64,000 bases of DNA from Leisingera methylohalidivorans DSM 14336 (GTDB taxonomy: Bacteria; Pseudomonadota; Alphaproteobacteria; Rhodobacterales; Rhodobacteraceae), in NCBI RefSeq assembly GCF_000511355.1, contig NC_023135.1:1576371-1640370 (forward strand), read 5' to 3'. The first letter of the stretch is position 1; the number at the start of each line of letters is the position of its first letter. This document shows, piece by piece, positions 38,563 to 48,023 of this stretch. The translations under genes and the position numbers were made by a program. The notes below the pieces were generated by a model. That model saw only the letters and a program-made list of their open reading frames with translations. It was not told where the DNA came from and searched no databases.

Positions 38563-39252
38563 ATGGCTGCCGATCAGCCCACTGTTCTGGTTGTAGAAGA
38601 CGAAATGGCCCAGCGGGAAGTGCTGGCCTATAACCTCGAAGCTGACGGCTTCCGCGTGCTGCGGGCCGAACATGGCGAGGAAGCGCTGCTGGTGGTTGAG
38701 GAGGACACGCCCGATATCATCATCCTTGACTGGATGATGCCGAACCTCAGCGGTATTGAAGTGTGTCGCCGTCTGAAGACCCGCGCCGAAACCCGCAACA
38801 TTCCGGTTATTATGCTGTCGGCCCGGTCTGAGGAGGTGGACAAGGTCCGCGGGCTTGAAACCGGCGCCGATGATTACGTGGTGAAACCTTATTCAGTGGT
38901 TGAGCTGATGGCCCGCGTGCGCACCCAGCTGCGCCGGGTGCGGCCGTCCACTGTCGGGGTGCGGCTGGAGTATGATGACATCGTGCTGGATGCAGAGACC
39001 CACAAGGTCAGCCGTTCGGAACACCCGTTGAAACTGGGTCCCACCGAATTCCGACTGCTCTCTACTTTCATGGAAAAGCCGGGACGGGTATGGAGCCGCG
39101 AACAACTGCTGGATCGAGTCTGGGGCCGAGACATCTATGTCGATACCCGCACTGTTGACGTCCATATCGGGCGCCTGCGCAAGGCGCTGACCCAGCATGG
39201 CGGCAGTGATCCGGTGCGCACCGTGCGCGGCGCCGGATATGCGCTCGGCTGA
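38563..39252 (+). CDS. phoB: Phosphate response regulator PhoB
   Basis: This 229-residue OmpR-family regulator has its phosphoacceptor at Asp56 in IIILDWMMPNLSG, acidic residues Glu12 and Asp13, and Lys in DDYVVKPYS. A C-terminal winged helix follows, with VDTRTVDVHIGRLRKAL. It activates the pst genes through the Pho box. It is the last gene of the phoR-pst-phoU-phoB series, three bases after phoU. Confidence 0.96.
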   Translation: MAADQPTVLVVEDEMAQREVLAYNLEADGFRVLRAEHGEEALLVVEEDTPDIIILDWMMPNLSGIEVCRRLKTRAETRNIPVIMLSARSEEVDKVRGLETGADDYVVKPYSVVELMARVRTQLRRVRPSTVGVRLEYDDIVLDAETHKVSRSEHPLKLGPTEFRLLSTFMEKPGRVWSREQLLDRVWGRDIYVDTRTVDVHIGRLRKALTQHGGSDPVRTVRGAGYALG

Positions 39253-39324
39253 TCATTCATCAAGGCGTGTAGGGGCGGTGCACAGGGGGCTCAGTTATGG
39301 CGTCCCCTGATTTCGCCGCGGAAT

Positions 39325-40236
39325 TTATCGCGGCAGCGGATCCTCTGGCTGCGCCTTGCCAGCCAGCCATCTGCGGAATTTCTTCAGCGCCGGAGCGGTT
39401 GATTTGCGCTCCGGCCAAACCAGGTAATATGCGCCTTCTGTCTCCACCGGTTCCGGGTGCAGCGCCACCAGACGGCCCGTCGCCAGGTCCTGTTCCACCA
39501 GGTAATCCGGCATCAAAGCGACTCCCAACCCATGCAAGGCCGCCTGAGTTATGGTTGCGAATTGATCATAGATCGTACCGCTCAGATCGCCGCTGGTAGC
39601 GACGCCGTGCTGACCAAACCAGTCACGCCAAGCCATAGTCCGGGTTTGAATATGCAGCAGTGGCAGTTTCAGAATTTCTTTTGGTTCGCTGATTAGCCGC
39701 CCGGCCAGGAGCTGCGGTGCGCAGACCGGCAGCAGCTGTTCGTGCTTGAGCAGCAGAGAGTCCGTGCCAGGCCAAGATGCGTCACCAAAATGAATAGCTG
39801 CATCAAAGAGTTCTGAGCCAAAATTAAACGGCTCCAACCGGGTCGACATGTTGATGGTCACATCCGGGTGCAGCCGGGAAAACTCCGGCAATCGCGGCAT
39901 CAGCCAGCGCATTCCAAAGGCAGGGAGAATGGCCAGATTCAGCGTGCCCGCCAGCGGCGCGGCTTGCAGCCGCAAGGTGGATTGCACGATTTGGTTCAAC
40001 GCCTGCCGGATCTCGGCCGCGTAATCCTGCGCTTCCGACGTCAGCATCAGCCGTTTCTGGTCGCGCTGCACCAGCGCCATCCCCAGTTGCCGCTCCAAAG
40101 TCTGCAATTGGCGGCTGACGGCCCCTTGCGTCAGGGCCAGTTCCTCCGCTGCGGCAGAGGCGCTGCCTAGCCGGTCCAGCGCCTCCAGTGCGCGCAGCGA
40201 GGAGATTGATGGCAGGAATTTCCGCGGAACGTTCAT
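39325..40236 (-). CDS. LysR-family regulator beside the glutaryl-CoA dehydrogenase gene
   Basis: The 303-residue GcvA-like LysR protein has the winged helix LPSISSLRALEALDRLGSASAAAEELALTQGAVSRQLQTLE, and an effector domain that includes ATITQAALHGLGVALMPDYLVE. It is divergent from the acyl-CoA dehydrogenase gene with about 100 bases between, the usual pattern for a regulator of glutarate or lysine breakdown. Effector identity is inferred from context only. Confidence 0.87.
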   Translation of the reverse strand: MNVPRKFLPSISSLRALEALDRLGSASAAAEELALTQGAVSRQLQTLERQLGMALVQRDQKRLMLTSEAQDYAAEIRQALNQIVQSTLRLQAAPLAGTLNLAILPAFGMRWLMPRLPEFSRLHPDVTINMSTRLEPFNFGSELFDAAIHFGDASWPGTDSLLLKHEQLLPVCAPQLLAGRLISEPKEILKLPLLHIQTRTMAWRDWFGQHGVATSGDLSGTIYDQFATITQAALHGLGVALMPDYLVEQDLATGRLVALHPEPVETEGAYYLVWPERKSTAPALKKFRRWLAGKAQPEDPLPR

Positions 40237-40335
40237 GTATGAGTTCTTGTCATGGTTTCTTGCGAAAGTCTCGCTGTTTTTTCCGGTTACCTCCCGTTAG
40301 GGTTTGGAAGAGTTTCGAACCACTGAGGTGATAAA

Positions 40336-41556
40336 GTGAACGACAAACCCGCGCTGCGCGCCAAGGATGCCCCGGACCTGGGCCGCTTCAACTGGGAAGA
40401 CCCGCTGAGGCTCGAGGATCAGCTGACTGAAGACGAGCGTATGATTTCCGCTTCGGCCCGCGCCTACGCCCAGGAAAAACTTCAACCGCGCATCCTAAGC
40501 GCTTATGAAAACGAGGAAACAGATCCGGAAATTTTCCGCGAGATGGGCGCAATGGGCCTTTTGGGCACGACTATTCCGGAACAATACGGTGGTCTTGGCG
40601 GCGGCTATGTGTCTTACGGCCTGGTCGCCCGCGAAGTTGAGCGTGTTGACAGCGGCTACCGGTCGATGATGTCGGTGCAAAGTTCGCTGGTGATGTATCC
40701 GATTTACGCATACGGCAGCGAGGAACAGCGCCAGAAATACTTGCCCAAACTTGCCACCGGCGAATGGATCGGCTGTTTCGGCCTGACGGAGCCGGACGCG
40801 GGCTCGGACCCTGCCGGAATGAAAACCCGGGCTGAAAAGACCGAAGGCGGGTACCGGCTGACCGGATCCAAGATGTGGATTTCCAACGCCCCCATCGCTG
40901 ATGTCTTTGTTGTCTGGGCAAAGTCCGAAGCCCACGGCGGCAAGATCCGCGGTTTTGTGCTTGATAAAGGCCTGAAGGGCCTGAGTGCGCCAAAAATTGA
41001 AAATAAGGCCAGCCTGCGTGCGTCTGTCACTGGTGAAATCGTTATGGACGGCGTTGAGGTCGGCGAGGACGCGCTTTTGCCGCATGTTCAAGGGCTCAAA
41101 GGTCCGTTCGGCTGTTTGAACCGCGCGCGTTACGGCATCAGCTGGGGCGCGATGGGGGCGGCAGAGGCTTGCTGGCACGCCGCCCGGCAGTATGGCCTGG
41201 ATCGCACGCAGTTCGGTCGTCCGCTGGCCAACACCCAGCTGTTTCAGCTGAAGCTGGCGAACATGCAGACGGAAATTACTTTGGGTTTGCAGGCCTCGTT
41301 GCAGGTTGGCCGGCTGATGGATGCCGCCAACGCGGCGCCGGAAATGATTTCGATCATCAAACGCAATAACTGCGGCAAAGCATTGGAAATCGCCCGTATG
41401 GCGCGGGACATGCATGGCGGCAATGGAATCAGTCTGGAATTCAATGTCATTCGCCACATGGTGAACCTGGAGACAGTGAATACCTATGAGGGCACCCACG
41501 ACGTGCATGCTTTGATCCTGGGCCGCGCGCAGACCGGACTGCAGGCATTTTTCTAA
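40336..41556 (+). CDS. gcdH: Glutaryl-CoA dehydrogenase
   Basis: This 406-residue acyl-CoA dehydrogenase is of the glutaryl-CoA type. It has the opening [30 protein letters not shown], the substrate-arginine segment near residue 95 ([14 protein letters not shown]), and the catalytic glutamate in [17 protein letters not shown]. It oxidises and decarboxylates glutaryl-CoA to crotonyl-CoA in lysine and tryptophan catabolism, passing electrons to ETF. It starts at GTG 40336 with TGAGGTGA upstream. The whole frame is intact. Confidence 0.93.
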   Translation: MNDKPALRAKDAPDLGRFNWEDPLRLEDQLTEDERMISASARAYAQEKLQPRILSAYENEETDPEIFREMGAMGLLGTTIPEQYGGLGGGYVSYGLVAREVERVDSGYRSMMSVQSSLVMYPIYAYGSEEQRQKYLPKLATGEWIGCFGLTEPDAGSDPAGMKTRAEKTEGGYRLTGSKMWISNAPIADVFVVWAKSEAHGGKIRGFVLDKGLKGLSAPKIENKASLRASVTGEIVMDGVEVGEDALLPHVQGLKGPFGCLNRARYGISWGAMGAAEACWHAARQYGLDRTQFGRPLANTQLFQLKLANMQTEITLGLQASLQVGRLMDAANAAPEMISIIKRNNCGKALEIARMARDMHGGNGISLEFNVIRHMVNLETVNTYEGTHDVHALILGRAQTGLQAFF

Positions 41557-42582
41557 GAAAGCCAGGCAGCGCGGGGAACTGGCCGCGCGCTGCATTTACG
41601 CATTTCCGAATTGCATCTATGCAAATCCAGAACCTCCGTGTGCTTTTGCAAAGACCGGCAGGGGCTGACAGGGTGTACGGGGGCGAAGTTGGATTCAAAA
41701 GTGTTAATCGGCAGCTGAGCTAAGCGCTTGAATTCTAGTGGAAAATCACTTTTGGAGTGTACCTTGGTTAATTTCACGAAGGTGACCTTGCAATTTCCCA
41801 AATCTTTGCAGTGATTTTGTGGGTTACTTTTGCGCGGATGCAGGCCATTGCTTGATAGGGTGAGAGCCACTTAATCGTAGATTTCCGCAAAACTACTGCG
41901 TCCAACCTTCAGCGATGCCCCGTGGATTTTTCATTTCCGCAAGATCAAATTGCAGAAATACCATGAAGTTTCTGCTTGATGGATGGGTGCTTCTGTAAGG
42001 AATCTTTGCGAAATTGTCTTATTAACAATAGGTTATCACCCCAAGGCGCGTAGGAAAAGGGTTTTGGTAAAACTTTTTCAACTTGTTTGGCGGATGGGTC
42101 CGGCGCCTACCGACTAGCGCCAACGGCTCATGGGCGCTTTCTTCCCCGATCTTGAAGCGTGGTGACTATCTAGAGAATCGGTAAGGTCAGCGACCGTTTT
42201 AAACGGAATGCGATCGCGGGGACTACGAGCGGGGCGAGCCGGTCAAAGAGGCTTCGAAACCTGTCGGGGTAAGACAGCACCTTCTCTGTGCACGAAGGCG
42301 AAGGTCACGGCTTCGGTGTCTTGACGCGACGAGAAAAACACAAGGGACCGGCACCTATGGCGTGAACTGACCTGTGCCGCAGAGGCGCGTGTGATTTTGA
42401 ATTGAAGCGATTCAGAAACGGCCCCAGCGGGGCGGTTGCCCGATGATGGTCAACGTGGTTTTCGCCATGGAGGTCGTTATCCTTTCGGCTGGCCAACGCA
42501 GAGCCGGCAGAGGGTTGGGGGGTATGTTTCAGGCCTGCTCATCGCGGGCTGGCGCCGAAAGCCTAACGACAAGTTTCCAGTT
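41557..42582. other. One kilobase without an intact gene
   Basis: From 41600 to 42050 the sequence is clearly more AT-rich than the genes around it. From 42100 it becomes GC-rich again, without coding signal: open frames are short and lack ribosome-binding sites. I recognise no RNA family, origin or repeat. Degraded mobile DNA is likely, because a transposase fragment lies immediately to the right. Confidence 0.5.
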
Positions 42583-42871
42583 CGTCTCGACCGAAGGAGC
42601 CAGTTCGTCAGCATGGAGCGGACCTCGTTCCTGAGATCCCGAAAAACTTCATGATTTGATGATCCGCCGCGGTAGTTGTCATGATGACGCCGTCGCCGAG
42701 AGTTTTCTAGACTTGCTGATGCCCGGGAGGATCAGGCGGCGTTCCTATCGGATCCGCAAGGGAGCCAGGCAGCACGTGTCCGATTGCATCGTGATGTTCT
42801 GCACCCCGAAGCGAAAGCCTGCGAGGAACGGGATGCCGGTATACGCAGGCTCGAGCGACGGCAGAGGCTGA
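42583..42871 (+). pseudogene. IS3-family transposase (OrfB) C-terminal fragment
   Basis: The translation from 42583 reads RLDRRSQFVSMERTSFLR, the counterpart of the IS3 OrfB stretch HSDRGSQYxSxxWxxFL. After a frame change near 42640 it continues as MIRRGSCHDDAVAESFLDLL, IRRRSYRIRKGARQHVSDCI and KRKPARNGM, the hallmark end of IS3-type integrase cores (SRRGNCxDNAxAESFF). The catalytic aspartate and glutamate region is partly there, but the N-terminal half of OrfB and all of OrfA are missing. It is inactive. Confidence 0.8.
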
Positions 42872-42965
42872 GACAAGCAGGCGACTCAGGAACGCGGTGC
42901 TCTTCAAATACAAACTTGCCCAAGGTGCCGGAGAGCAGTTCGTTTTTGAGCTGGCCGCAAAAAAA

Positions 42966-42989
42966 GCGGACCGGATAACTCCGGTCCGC
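42966..42989 (-). terminator. Terminator of the mttB-family gene
   Basis: On the minus strand GCGGACCGG, a six-base loop and CCGGTCCGC form a perfect nine-base stem followed by T7. It lies 19 bases past the mttB-family stop. Confidence 0.9.
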
Positions 42990-43007
42990 CTGATATGATG
43001 CAGCAAG

Positions 43008-44558
43008 TTAAGCCGGGAGATGGATGTTGAATGCTTTCCGGATTGCCATGTCTGTTGCAGCATCGAACCGGGCAGCGGCCCGCTGCGACAGGATCTTCTC
43101 CTTCTTCGCAACCGCCTTTTGGATCAGATCGGGTTTCTCAAGTTCGACCCACTCCTTGGGTGAAGTCCGGTCGCCCAGATCCGGGTAAACATAGTCGATC
43201 TGCATCCGGCCAAGAGTCTGGTCGGTGCCCAGGTAATGACCGGGTCCGCCCAGGCAGGTTGCCCGCATCTGATCAAGCGCGAGGGTATCGTCGTTCACCT
43301 CAATCCCACGCACGCACCGCTGCGCCTGACCCAGCAAATCGTTGTCCAGGATCAGCGACTCAAGACAGAATCCGAGCAGTGACGCATGCATTCCGGCAGC
43401 TTCGTAGGCCATGTTGAGGCCGGAAAGACCTGCCATGACAGCAGAGCACATCTGTTCCCAGCCGGCCTGCATATCCGGCAGCTTGGAATCCGATGCACCA
43501 GCTGCGGCGCCGCCTGGCAGGTTGTAGAATTTGTGCATCTGAGCACAGCCCGCAGTGAGCAGCGCCTGTTCGCCGGAGCCCACGGACATCGCGCCGGTGC
43601 GCAGATCCAAGCCAAAGGGCCAAGTGCCGAAAATTGCTGGGGCACCAGGCTTTACAGCGTTAACATAAACCAATCCGGCGAGACATTCCGCAACCGCTTG
43701 GGTGATGGCGCCGGCGATGGACGAAGGGGCAGTTGCCCCGGCCATGCCCGCGGACAGCAGCAGCACCGGCATGCCGCCTTTGATACATTCCTCCATCACT
43801 CCACAGGATTCGGTTGCAAACTTCATTGGCGGAACCACAAAGCAGTTTGAGTTCGACACAAAAGGCCGCTCGCGCCATTTGTCTTCGCCGCCCGCAATCA
43901 TGTGCAGCAGTTCCAGGCCCGGCTTCACAAAATCCGGTTCGGTAAAGGAGACACCAACATGTTTGGTGGTGCCGGCAGTGGTGGCATAGATGGAGTTCAA
44001 GTCCATCTCGAGATTGTCAGGGATATCGCGGCACACCATCGGACGCTGCACAAAGTGGATATTGTCCAGCTGGTCGCAGATGCGCGCGGCGTCGTGCAGA
44101 TCCTGCACGGTCGAGTCGCGGTACTCCCTGCCGTTCACGTCCACAACGCTCACCGCAGCGCCTGCGGTGCCGTAATGAACCCGGCCGCCCGACAGCAGCA
44201 GGTCGGTTTTTCCGTCCCGGCTGAAGAGGGTGACGGAGCGGTTTGCCCTGGCAATCGTATCTTCAACCAGCGCGCGCGGGAAGCGGATCCGGCCGTCATC
44301 GCCCAGGATGCAGCCTGCAGAGGTCAGATAATCGATGCCGCTCTGCGGCGCGTCGGCGAGACCGATTTCTTCCAGCGCGGTCAGGGCTGCCTGGTGGATT
44401 TTTTCCATGTCAGCCTGGCTGAGCAGCTTCAGCGCTGTGGATTCCATGCCGGGACGCACCGGCCGCAGATGTTCCGGCAATCCAGCAGCGCGGGCTGCGC
44501 GGCGTGCGTTGCGCCCGCCGCTACGGCCAGCGCGGGACGGGGAGGTTTGATCGTTCAT
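43008..44558 (-). CDS. Trimethylamine methyltransferase (MttB) family protein, non-pyrrolysine
   Basis: The 516-residue protein belongs to the MttB superfamily: an N-terminal basic tail (SGGRNARRAAR), then a TIM-barrel body including GTAGAAVSVVDVNGREYRDS, SNSNCFVVPPMKFATESC and GGPGHYLGTDQTLGRMQ. Archaeal MttB uses an in-frame amber codon as pyrrolysine. Here the frame has no internal stop, so it is one of the non-Pyl homologues, whose characterised members (MtgB, MtpB, MtcB) demethylate glycine betaine, proline betaine or carnitine onto a corrinoid protein. No corrinoid protein or activase gene is adjacent. The substrate is therefore unknown, with quaternary amines most likely. Confidence 0.88.
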   Translation of the reverse strand: MNDQTSPSRAGRSGGRNARRAARAAGLPEHLRPVRPGMESTALKLLSQADMEKIHQAALTALEEIGLADAPQSGIDYLTSAGCILGDDGRIRFPRALVEDTIARANRSVTLFSRDGKTDLLLSGGRVHYGTAGAAVSVVDVNGREYRDSTVQDLHDAARICDQLDNIHFVQRPMVCRDIPDNLEMDLNSIYATTAGTTKHVGVSFTEPDFVKPGLELLHMIAGGEDKWRERPFVSNSNCFVVPPMKFATESCGVMEECIKGGMPVLLLSAGMAGATAPSSIAGAITQAVAECLAGLVYVNAVKPGAPAIFGTWPFGLDLRTGAMSVGSGEQALLTAGCAQMHKFYNLPGGAAAGASDSKLPDMQAGWEQMCSAVMAGLSGLNMAYEAAGMHASLLGFCLESLILDNDLLGQAQRCVRGIEVNDDTLALDQMRATCLGGPGHYLGTDQTLGRMQIDYVYPDLGDRTSPKEWVELEKPDLIQKAVAKKEKILSQRAAARFDAATDMAIRKAFNIHLPA

Positions 44559-44616
44559 TATGTGAGCCTTTCAAGAGATGGGAGACGGAGCTTTGAAACT
44601 TCAACTCACTGCGGCC

Positions 44617-44659
44617 GGCCCCTTGCCGCACGGCCCCTTGCCGCACCGATGGTGCGGCA
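44617..44659. repeat. Tandem 15-base repeat running into a perfect hairpin upstream of the mttB-family gene
   Basis: The unit GGCCCCTTGCCGCAC occurs twice in direct contact (44617-44631 and 44632-44646). The second copy overlaps a nine-base perfect hairpin, TGCCGCACC / GGTGCGGCA with loop GAT (44639-44659). It lies about 60-100 bases ahead of the mttB start and could be an operator or leader structure. Confidence 0.8.
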
Positions 44660-44998
44660 GATAAGGCTGACATGGCAGCGTTCACCCTGCATGCGGACTC
44701 CTGTTCTACTCCATGCAACTTGGCACGCTTTTGCGCCGTTTCTAGCACAACAGCGACCTTGCTGAAAAAAGCGACATGTTTTTCATTTGAGAGCATTTGC
44801 GCCGTGAGGCCTGAACAGCCGTCTGTTATTTCCTGAAATGTCAGTATTTTTAATGCGCATTCTCGATTTTTGACGCATCGCTGACTGTTTCATTGTTGGC
44901 AATGTGGCGCCGGGAACCAAATATTAAGCATTAACGGCTATATTGGATCTCCTAGGGATGGGGCACTGAAACAGCGCATTTCAAAAGGGCACAGCCAC

Positions 44999-45529
44999 AT
45001 GCCGATGGTTAAGCCGATGGTTAAAACGGCCAATTGCAGACGCCCTTTAGTTGCAGTTTTTGCGGTGGCGGCCCTGATTGCTCAGACATCTGCAGCGGAA
45101 GAATGGCGCACAGCGCAGCCCGGATATTCGGGCGAGGCCTCTGCCGCAGCTGGCACCGCCGGGACGGCGCGCTCCTTTCAGTTTGCATTTGGCCGTCAAC
45201 TGGGCGGAATGTTCCTGTCCGGCACCGTAATGATGGAGCAGTCAGGACTTCTCACAACAGCCGTGCAAGCGGAAGAAACCCATCAGCTGCGGTTGCATGC
45301 AGGCTATGACTTTGGCCCCGCAACCGGATTTGTCACCCTGGGTGGGGTGCAGGCGGAAACGTCCAGCGGATCGCGGCAAGGTCCATTGTTTGGCCTGGGC
45401 ATGCGTTTTCCGCTGAACCGCGCGTTGCAGGTGACCGGGGAATTGCTGCACCACGAGGCCGGACCAAGGGATGGAAGTGCCAGCCCGCGCGGGGAGACCC
45501 TGTCGGTGCGTGCCGCTTTCCGGTTCTGA
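44999..45529 (+). CDS. Small outer-membrane beta-barrel-like protein
   Basis: The 176-residue product has a signal-like segment (RRPLVAVFAVAALIAQTSAAEE), then alternating strands with aromatic and glycine residues, ending in RAAFRF; a terminal Phe is the outer-membrane insertion signal. I do not recognise a named family. The first nine residues, MPMVKPMVK, come from a 12-base tandem duplication (GCCGATGGTTAA twice, 45001-45024), so the true start could also be the ATG within the second copy at 45017. A similar but longer barrel gene follows. Confidence 0.6.
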   Translation: MPMVKPMVKTANCRRPLVAVFAVAALIAQTSAAEEWRTAQPGYSGEASAAAGTAGTARSFQFAFGRQLGGMFLSGTVMMEQSGLLTTAVQAEETHQLRLHAGYDFGPATGFVTLGGVQAETSSGSRQGPLFGLGMRFPLNRALQVTGELLHHEAGPRDGSASPRGETLSVRAAFRF

Positions 45530-45774
45530 GCTTGTCCTTTGCATATGTCCCAGTGTGATCGCCCCTAGGAACGGGGAGGCCGGGTTTCAATGGATTGGTA
45601 ATTTCTTGTCTCCGGATTTCGGCGGAAAGACGCATGTGTCAGGGGGCTTTCGGCCAGTCACTGCCAGTTCAGCGGGCGTGATCATCGCGGCTCTGGAAGT
45701 TCCTGTGCGGAAACCTTTTGTAGCAGTCATCGGCGCACAGCTTGCGCTCGGACTGCTAAAAAGGAGAAGTCTGA

Positions 45775-46356
45775 ATGACTCGTTTCGTAGCTATGACAGC
45801 CATTGCCGCCGTAATGGGCAGTGCGGCCTTTGCCGGCAATGTAAGTGAACCGGTGGTTGAACCCGCTCCGGCTCCGGCGCCTGTTCCGGTTGCCAACTAT
45901 GGCGGCGACTGGACTGGATTTTACCTCGGCGGCCAGGTCGGCCAGCTTGATGCGGACGCCAGCAATGGCGCCACTGGGGACGATACGTCCTATGGTATCC
46001 ACGGCGGCTACAATCATGATTTCGGCCGTTTCGTCTTGGGGGGCGAACTGGAATATGATGCAACCGACGTAAACCTGGGCGGCGGCGCAACTGTTGACTC
46101 GGTAGCCCGAGCCAAGGTGAAGGCCGGTTACGACTTTGGCAAAGTGCTTGCATATGTGACCGGTGGTGTGGCCGAAGCTGACAGCTCTCTGGGCAGCGAA
46201 ACCGGCGAGTTCTACGGTGCCGGCATTGCCTATCAGGTAACCGACCAGTGGCAGATCGGCGGCGAAGTGCTGGAGCATGAGTTCGACCAGTTCGGCAACT
46301 CGGGCGTGGGTGCCGATGCCACATCGGTGTCGCTGCGCGCGTCCTACAAGTTCTAA
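45775..46356 (+). CDS. Outer-membrane beta-barrel protein (Omp25/31-like)
   Basis: This 193-residue porin-family protein has a signal peptide (FVAMTAIAAVMGSAAFAG), a proline-rich linker (EPAPAPAPVP), and an eight-strand barrel of the OmpA-like/Omp25 type: NYGGDWTGFYLGGQVGQ, GIHGGYNHDFGRFVLGGELEY, a repeated strand pattern, and the terminal Phe in LRASYKF. AAAAGGAGAAG precedes ATG 45775. It is in the same direction as the preceding barrel gene but 245 bases away, and is followed by two hairpins, so it probably has its own promoter. Confidence 0.85.
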   Translation: MTRFVAMTAIAAVMGSAAFAGNVSEPVVEPAPAPAPVPVANYGGDWTGFYLGGQVGQLDADASNGATGDDTSYGIHGGYNHDFGRFVLGGELEYDATDVNLGGGATVDSVARAKVKAGYDFGKVLAYVTGGVAEADSSLGSETGEFYGAGIAYQVTDQWQIGGEVLEHEFDQFGNSGVGADATSVSLRASYKF

Positions 46357-46371
46357 GCCTTTCAAAGATTA

Positions 46372-46422
46372 GGGCGCGGCACTCCTGTTCCGCCGCGCCC
46401 TTGGCCGCCCGGACCGGGCGGC
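46372..46422 (+). terminator. Two adjacent stem-loops after the beta-barrel gene
   Basis: GGGCGCGGC / GCCGCGCCC (46372-46400) is followed by GCCGCCCGG / CCGGGCGGC (46404-46422), each with a nine-base perfect stem. A TCTTGCTATTTG tail follows. They very probably end the beta-barrel transcript. Confidence 0.75.
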
Positions 46423-46640
46423 TCTTGCTATTTGAGGCAAAACTCTTGGCGGGCTGAATGTCGCGTGTTAAGCAGCCTCCATGAACCATAAATGCCCCAT
46501 TACCATCTGCTGCATTACCTGCTGATATATCAGCGGGCTGGTTTCTGTCGTTTTCATTTCTCTGACAAGTTGCTAAGCCCGCGCTGCGCGCAATGGGTGA
46601 TGCCGGCCGTTTGTGGCTGGGCATGGGAAAGGAACCGGGT

Positions 46641-48023
46641 ATGGGAGCCAAGGACACAGTGATCAAGCTGCACAATACAAAGACCCGCAAGAAAGAGGTC
46701 TTTGAGCCGATCGACGCCAGCAACGTGCGGATGTATGTCTGCGGCCCCACCGTCTATGACCGCGCGCATCTGGGCAATGCGCGGCCGGTAGTGGTGTTTG
46801 ATGTGCTTTACCGGCTTCTGCGAGAGATTTATGGCGCAGAACAAGTGACTTACGCGCGGAACTTCACGGACGTAGACGACAAGATCAACGCCCGCGCTGC
46901 TGAAACCGGACGGCCGATCAGGGACATCACCGCGGAAACCACCCAGTGGTTCCTGGACGATATGGGCGAGCTTGGCGCTCTGCAGCCTGACCATATGCCG
47001 CGGGCAACCGAATACATCCCCCAGATGGTCGCGATGATTGAGGGTCTGATCGCCAAGGGCCACGCCTATGCGGCGGAGGGCCATGTCCTGTTTGCCGTTG
47101 ACAGCTGGAAGGCGCTGTATGGCAATCTGTCGGGCCGGTCGGTTGATGACATGATTGCCGGTGCCCGGGTGGAAGTGGCGCCTTACAAGAAGAACCCGAT
47201 GGATTTTGTGCTGTGGAAACCTTCCACAAATGAACAACCGGGCTGGGACAGTCCCTGGGGCCGCGGGCGGCCGGGCTGGCACATTGAATGCTCGGCTATG
47301 TCGTATGAGCTGCTGGGCGAGACCTTTGATATTCACGGCGGCGGCAACGACCTGATGTTCCCGCACCACGAGAATGAAATTGCGCAAAGCTGCTGTGCCC
47401 ATCCGGAAGGTGAGTTTGCACGGTACTGGCTGCACAATGAAATGCTGCAGGTCGAAGGCAAGAAAATGTCCAAATCCCTGGGCAACTTCTTCACCGTGCG
47501 CGACCTGCTGGATCAGGGCTACCCGGGCGAGGTGATCCGGCTGGTATTCCTGCAGACCCATTACCGCAAGCCGATGGACTGGACTGCGGGCAAGGCTGAA
47601 CAAGCGGAACGAACGCTGCGGAAATGGTATTCTCAAGCGGAGCAAGCTCTAAATAATGGTGAAGTTCATCCTGGTATTATCGGAGCCTTGGCAGACGATC
47701 TTAATACCGCTGGCGCGATAGCCGAGTTGCATCAACTATCCCATTCCGACGATGTCGTGGCACTGCGCGCTTCGATGCAGTTCCTTGGCTTGATGGGTAA
47801 GGAAATACCAGCGTGGGCAGGTCAGCCGGATATCGAACTGTCAGCGTACGAAGAACGCCTTTTTGAAGCACGTCAAGCAGCCATGCAAAGCAAAGACTTT
47901 TCCGAAGTGGACCGGTTGAAAGCTGCTTTTATTAGCGCAGGCCTTGAGGTGCGGATGAGCAAGACCGGCGTAGAGCTGGTGCCGGGTGCGGGTTTTGACC
48001 CCGCCAAGCTGGAGGCGCTCTGA
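46641..48023 (+). CDS. cysS: Cysteinyl-tRNA synthetase
   Basis: The start was set at ATG 46641 with AAAGGA at 46628-46633; two upstream in-frame ATGs lack support. The 460-residue class I synthetase has the HIGH-type motif HLGNARP, KMSKS as KKMSKSLGN, and the zinc-site residues in [18 protein letters not shown] and [15 protein letters not shown]. It charges tRNA-Cys. The stretch 47625-47950, coding for the C-terminal helical domain, uses visibly more AT-ending codons than its surroundings. The stop overlaps the cimA start by one base (TGATG). Confidence 0.95.
   Translation: MGAKDTVIKLHNTKTRKKEVFEPIDASNVRMYVCGPTVYDRAHLGNARPVVVFDVLYRLLREIYGAEQVTYARNFTDVDDKINARAAETGRPIRDITAETTQWFLDDMGELGALQPDHMPRATEYIPQMVAMIEGLIAKGHAYAAEGHVLFAVDSWKALYGNLSGRSVDDMIAGARVEVAPYKKNPMDFVLWKPSTNEQPGWDSPWGRGRPGWHIECSAMSYELLGETFDIHGGGNDLMFPHHENEIAQSCCAHPEGEFARYWLHNEMLQVEGKKMSKSLGNFFTVRDLLDQGYPGEVIRLVFLQTHYRKPMDWTAGKAEQAERTLRKWYSQAEQALNNGEVHPGIIGALADDLNTAGAIAELHQLSHSDDVVALRASMQFLGLMGKEIPAWAGQPDIELSAYEERLFEARQAAMQSKDFSEVDRLKAAFISAGLEVRMSKTGVELVPGAGFDPAKLEAL

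Noticed and set aside
41600..42050. The AT-rich stretch as a replication origin
   Set aside because: No cluster of DnaA-type boxes, iterons or a replication gene is present.
43008..44558. Possible pyrrolysine (in-frame UAG) in the MttB-family gene
   Set aside because: The frame is open from start to stop with no internal TAG, so the protein belongs to the non-Pyl branch.
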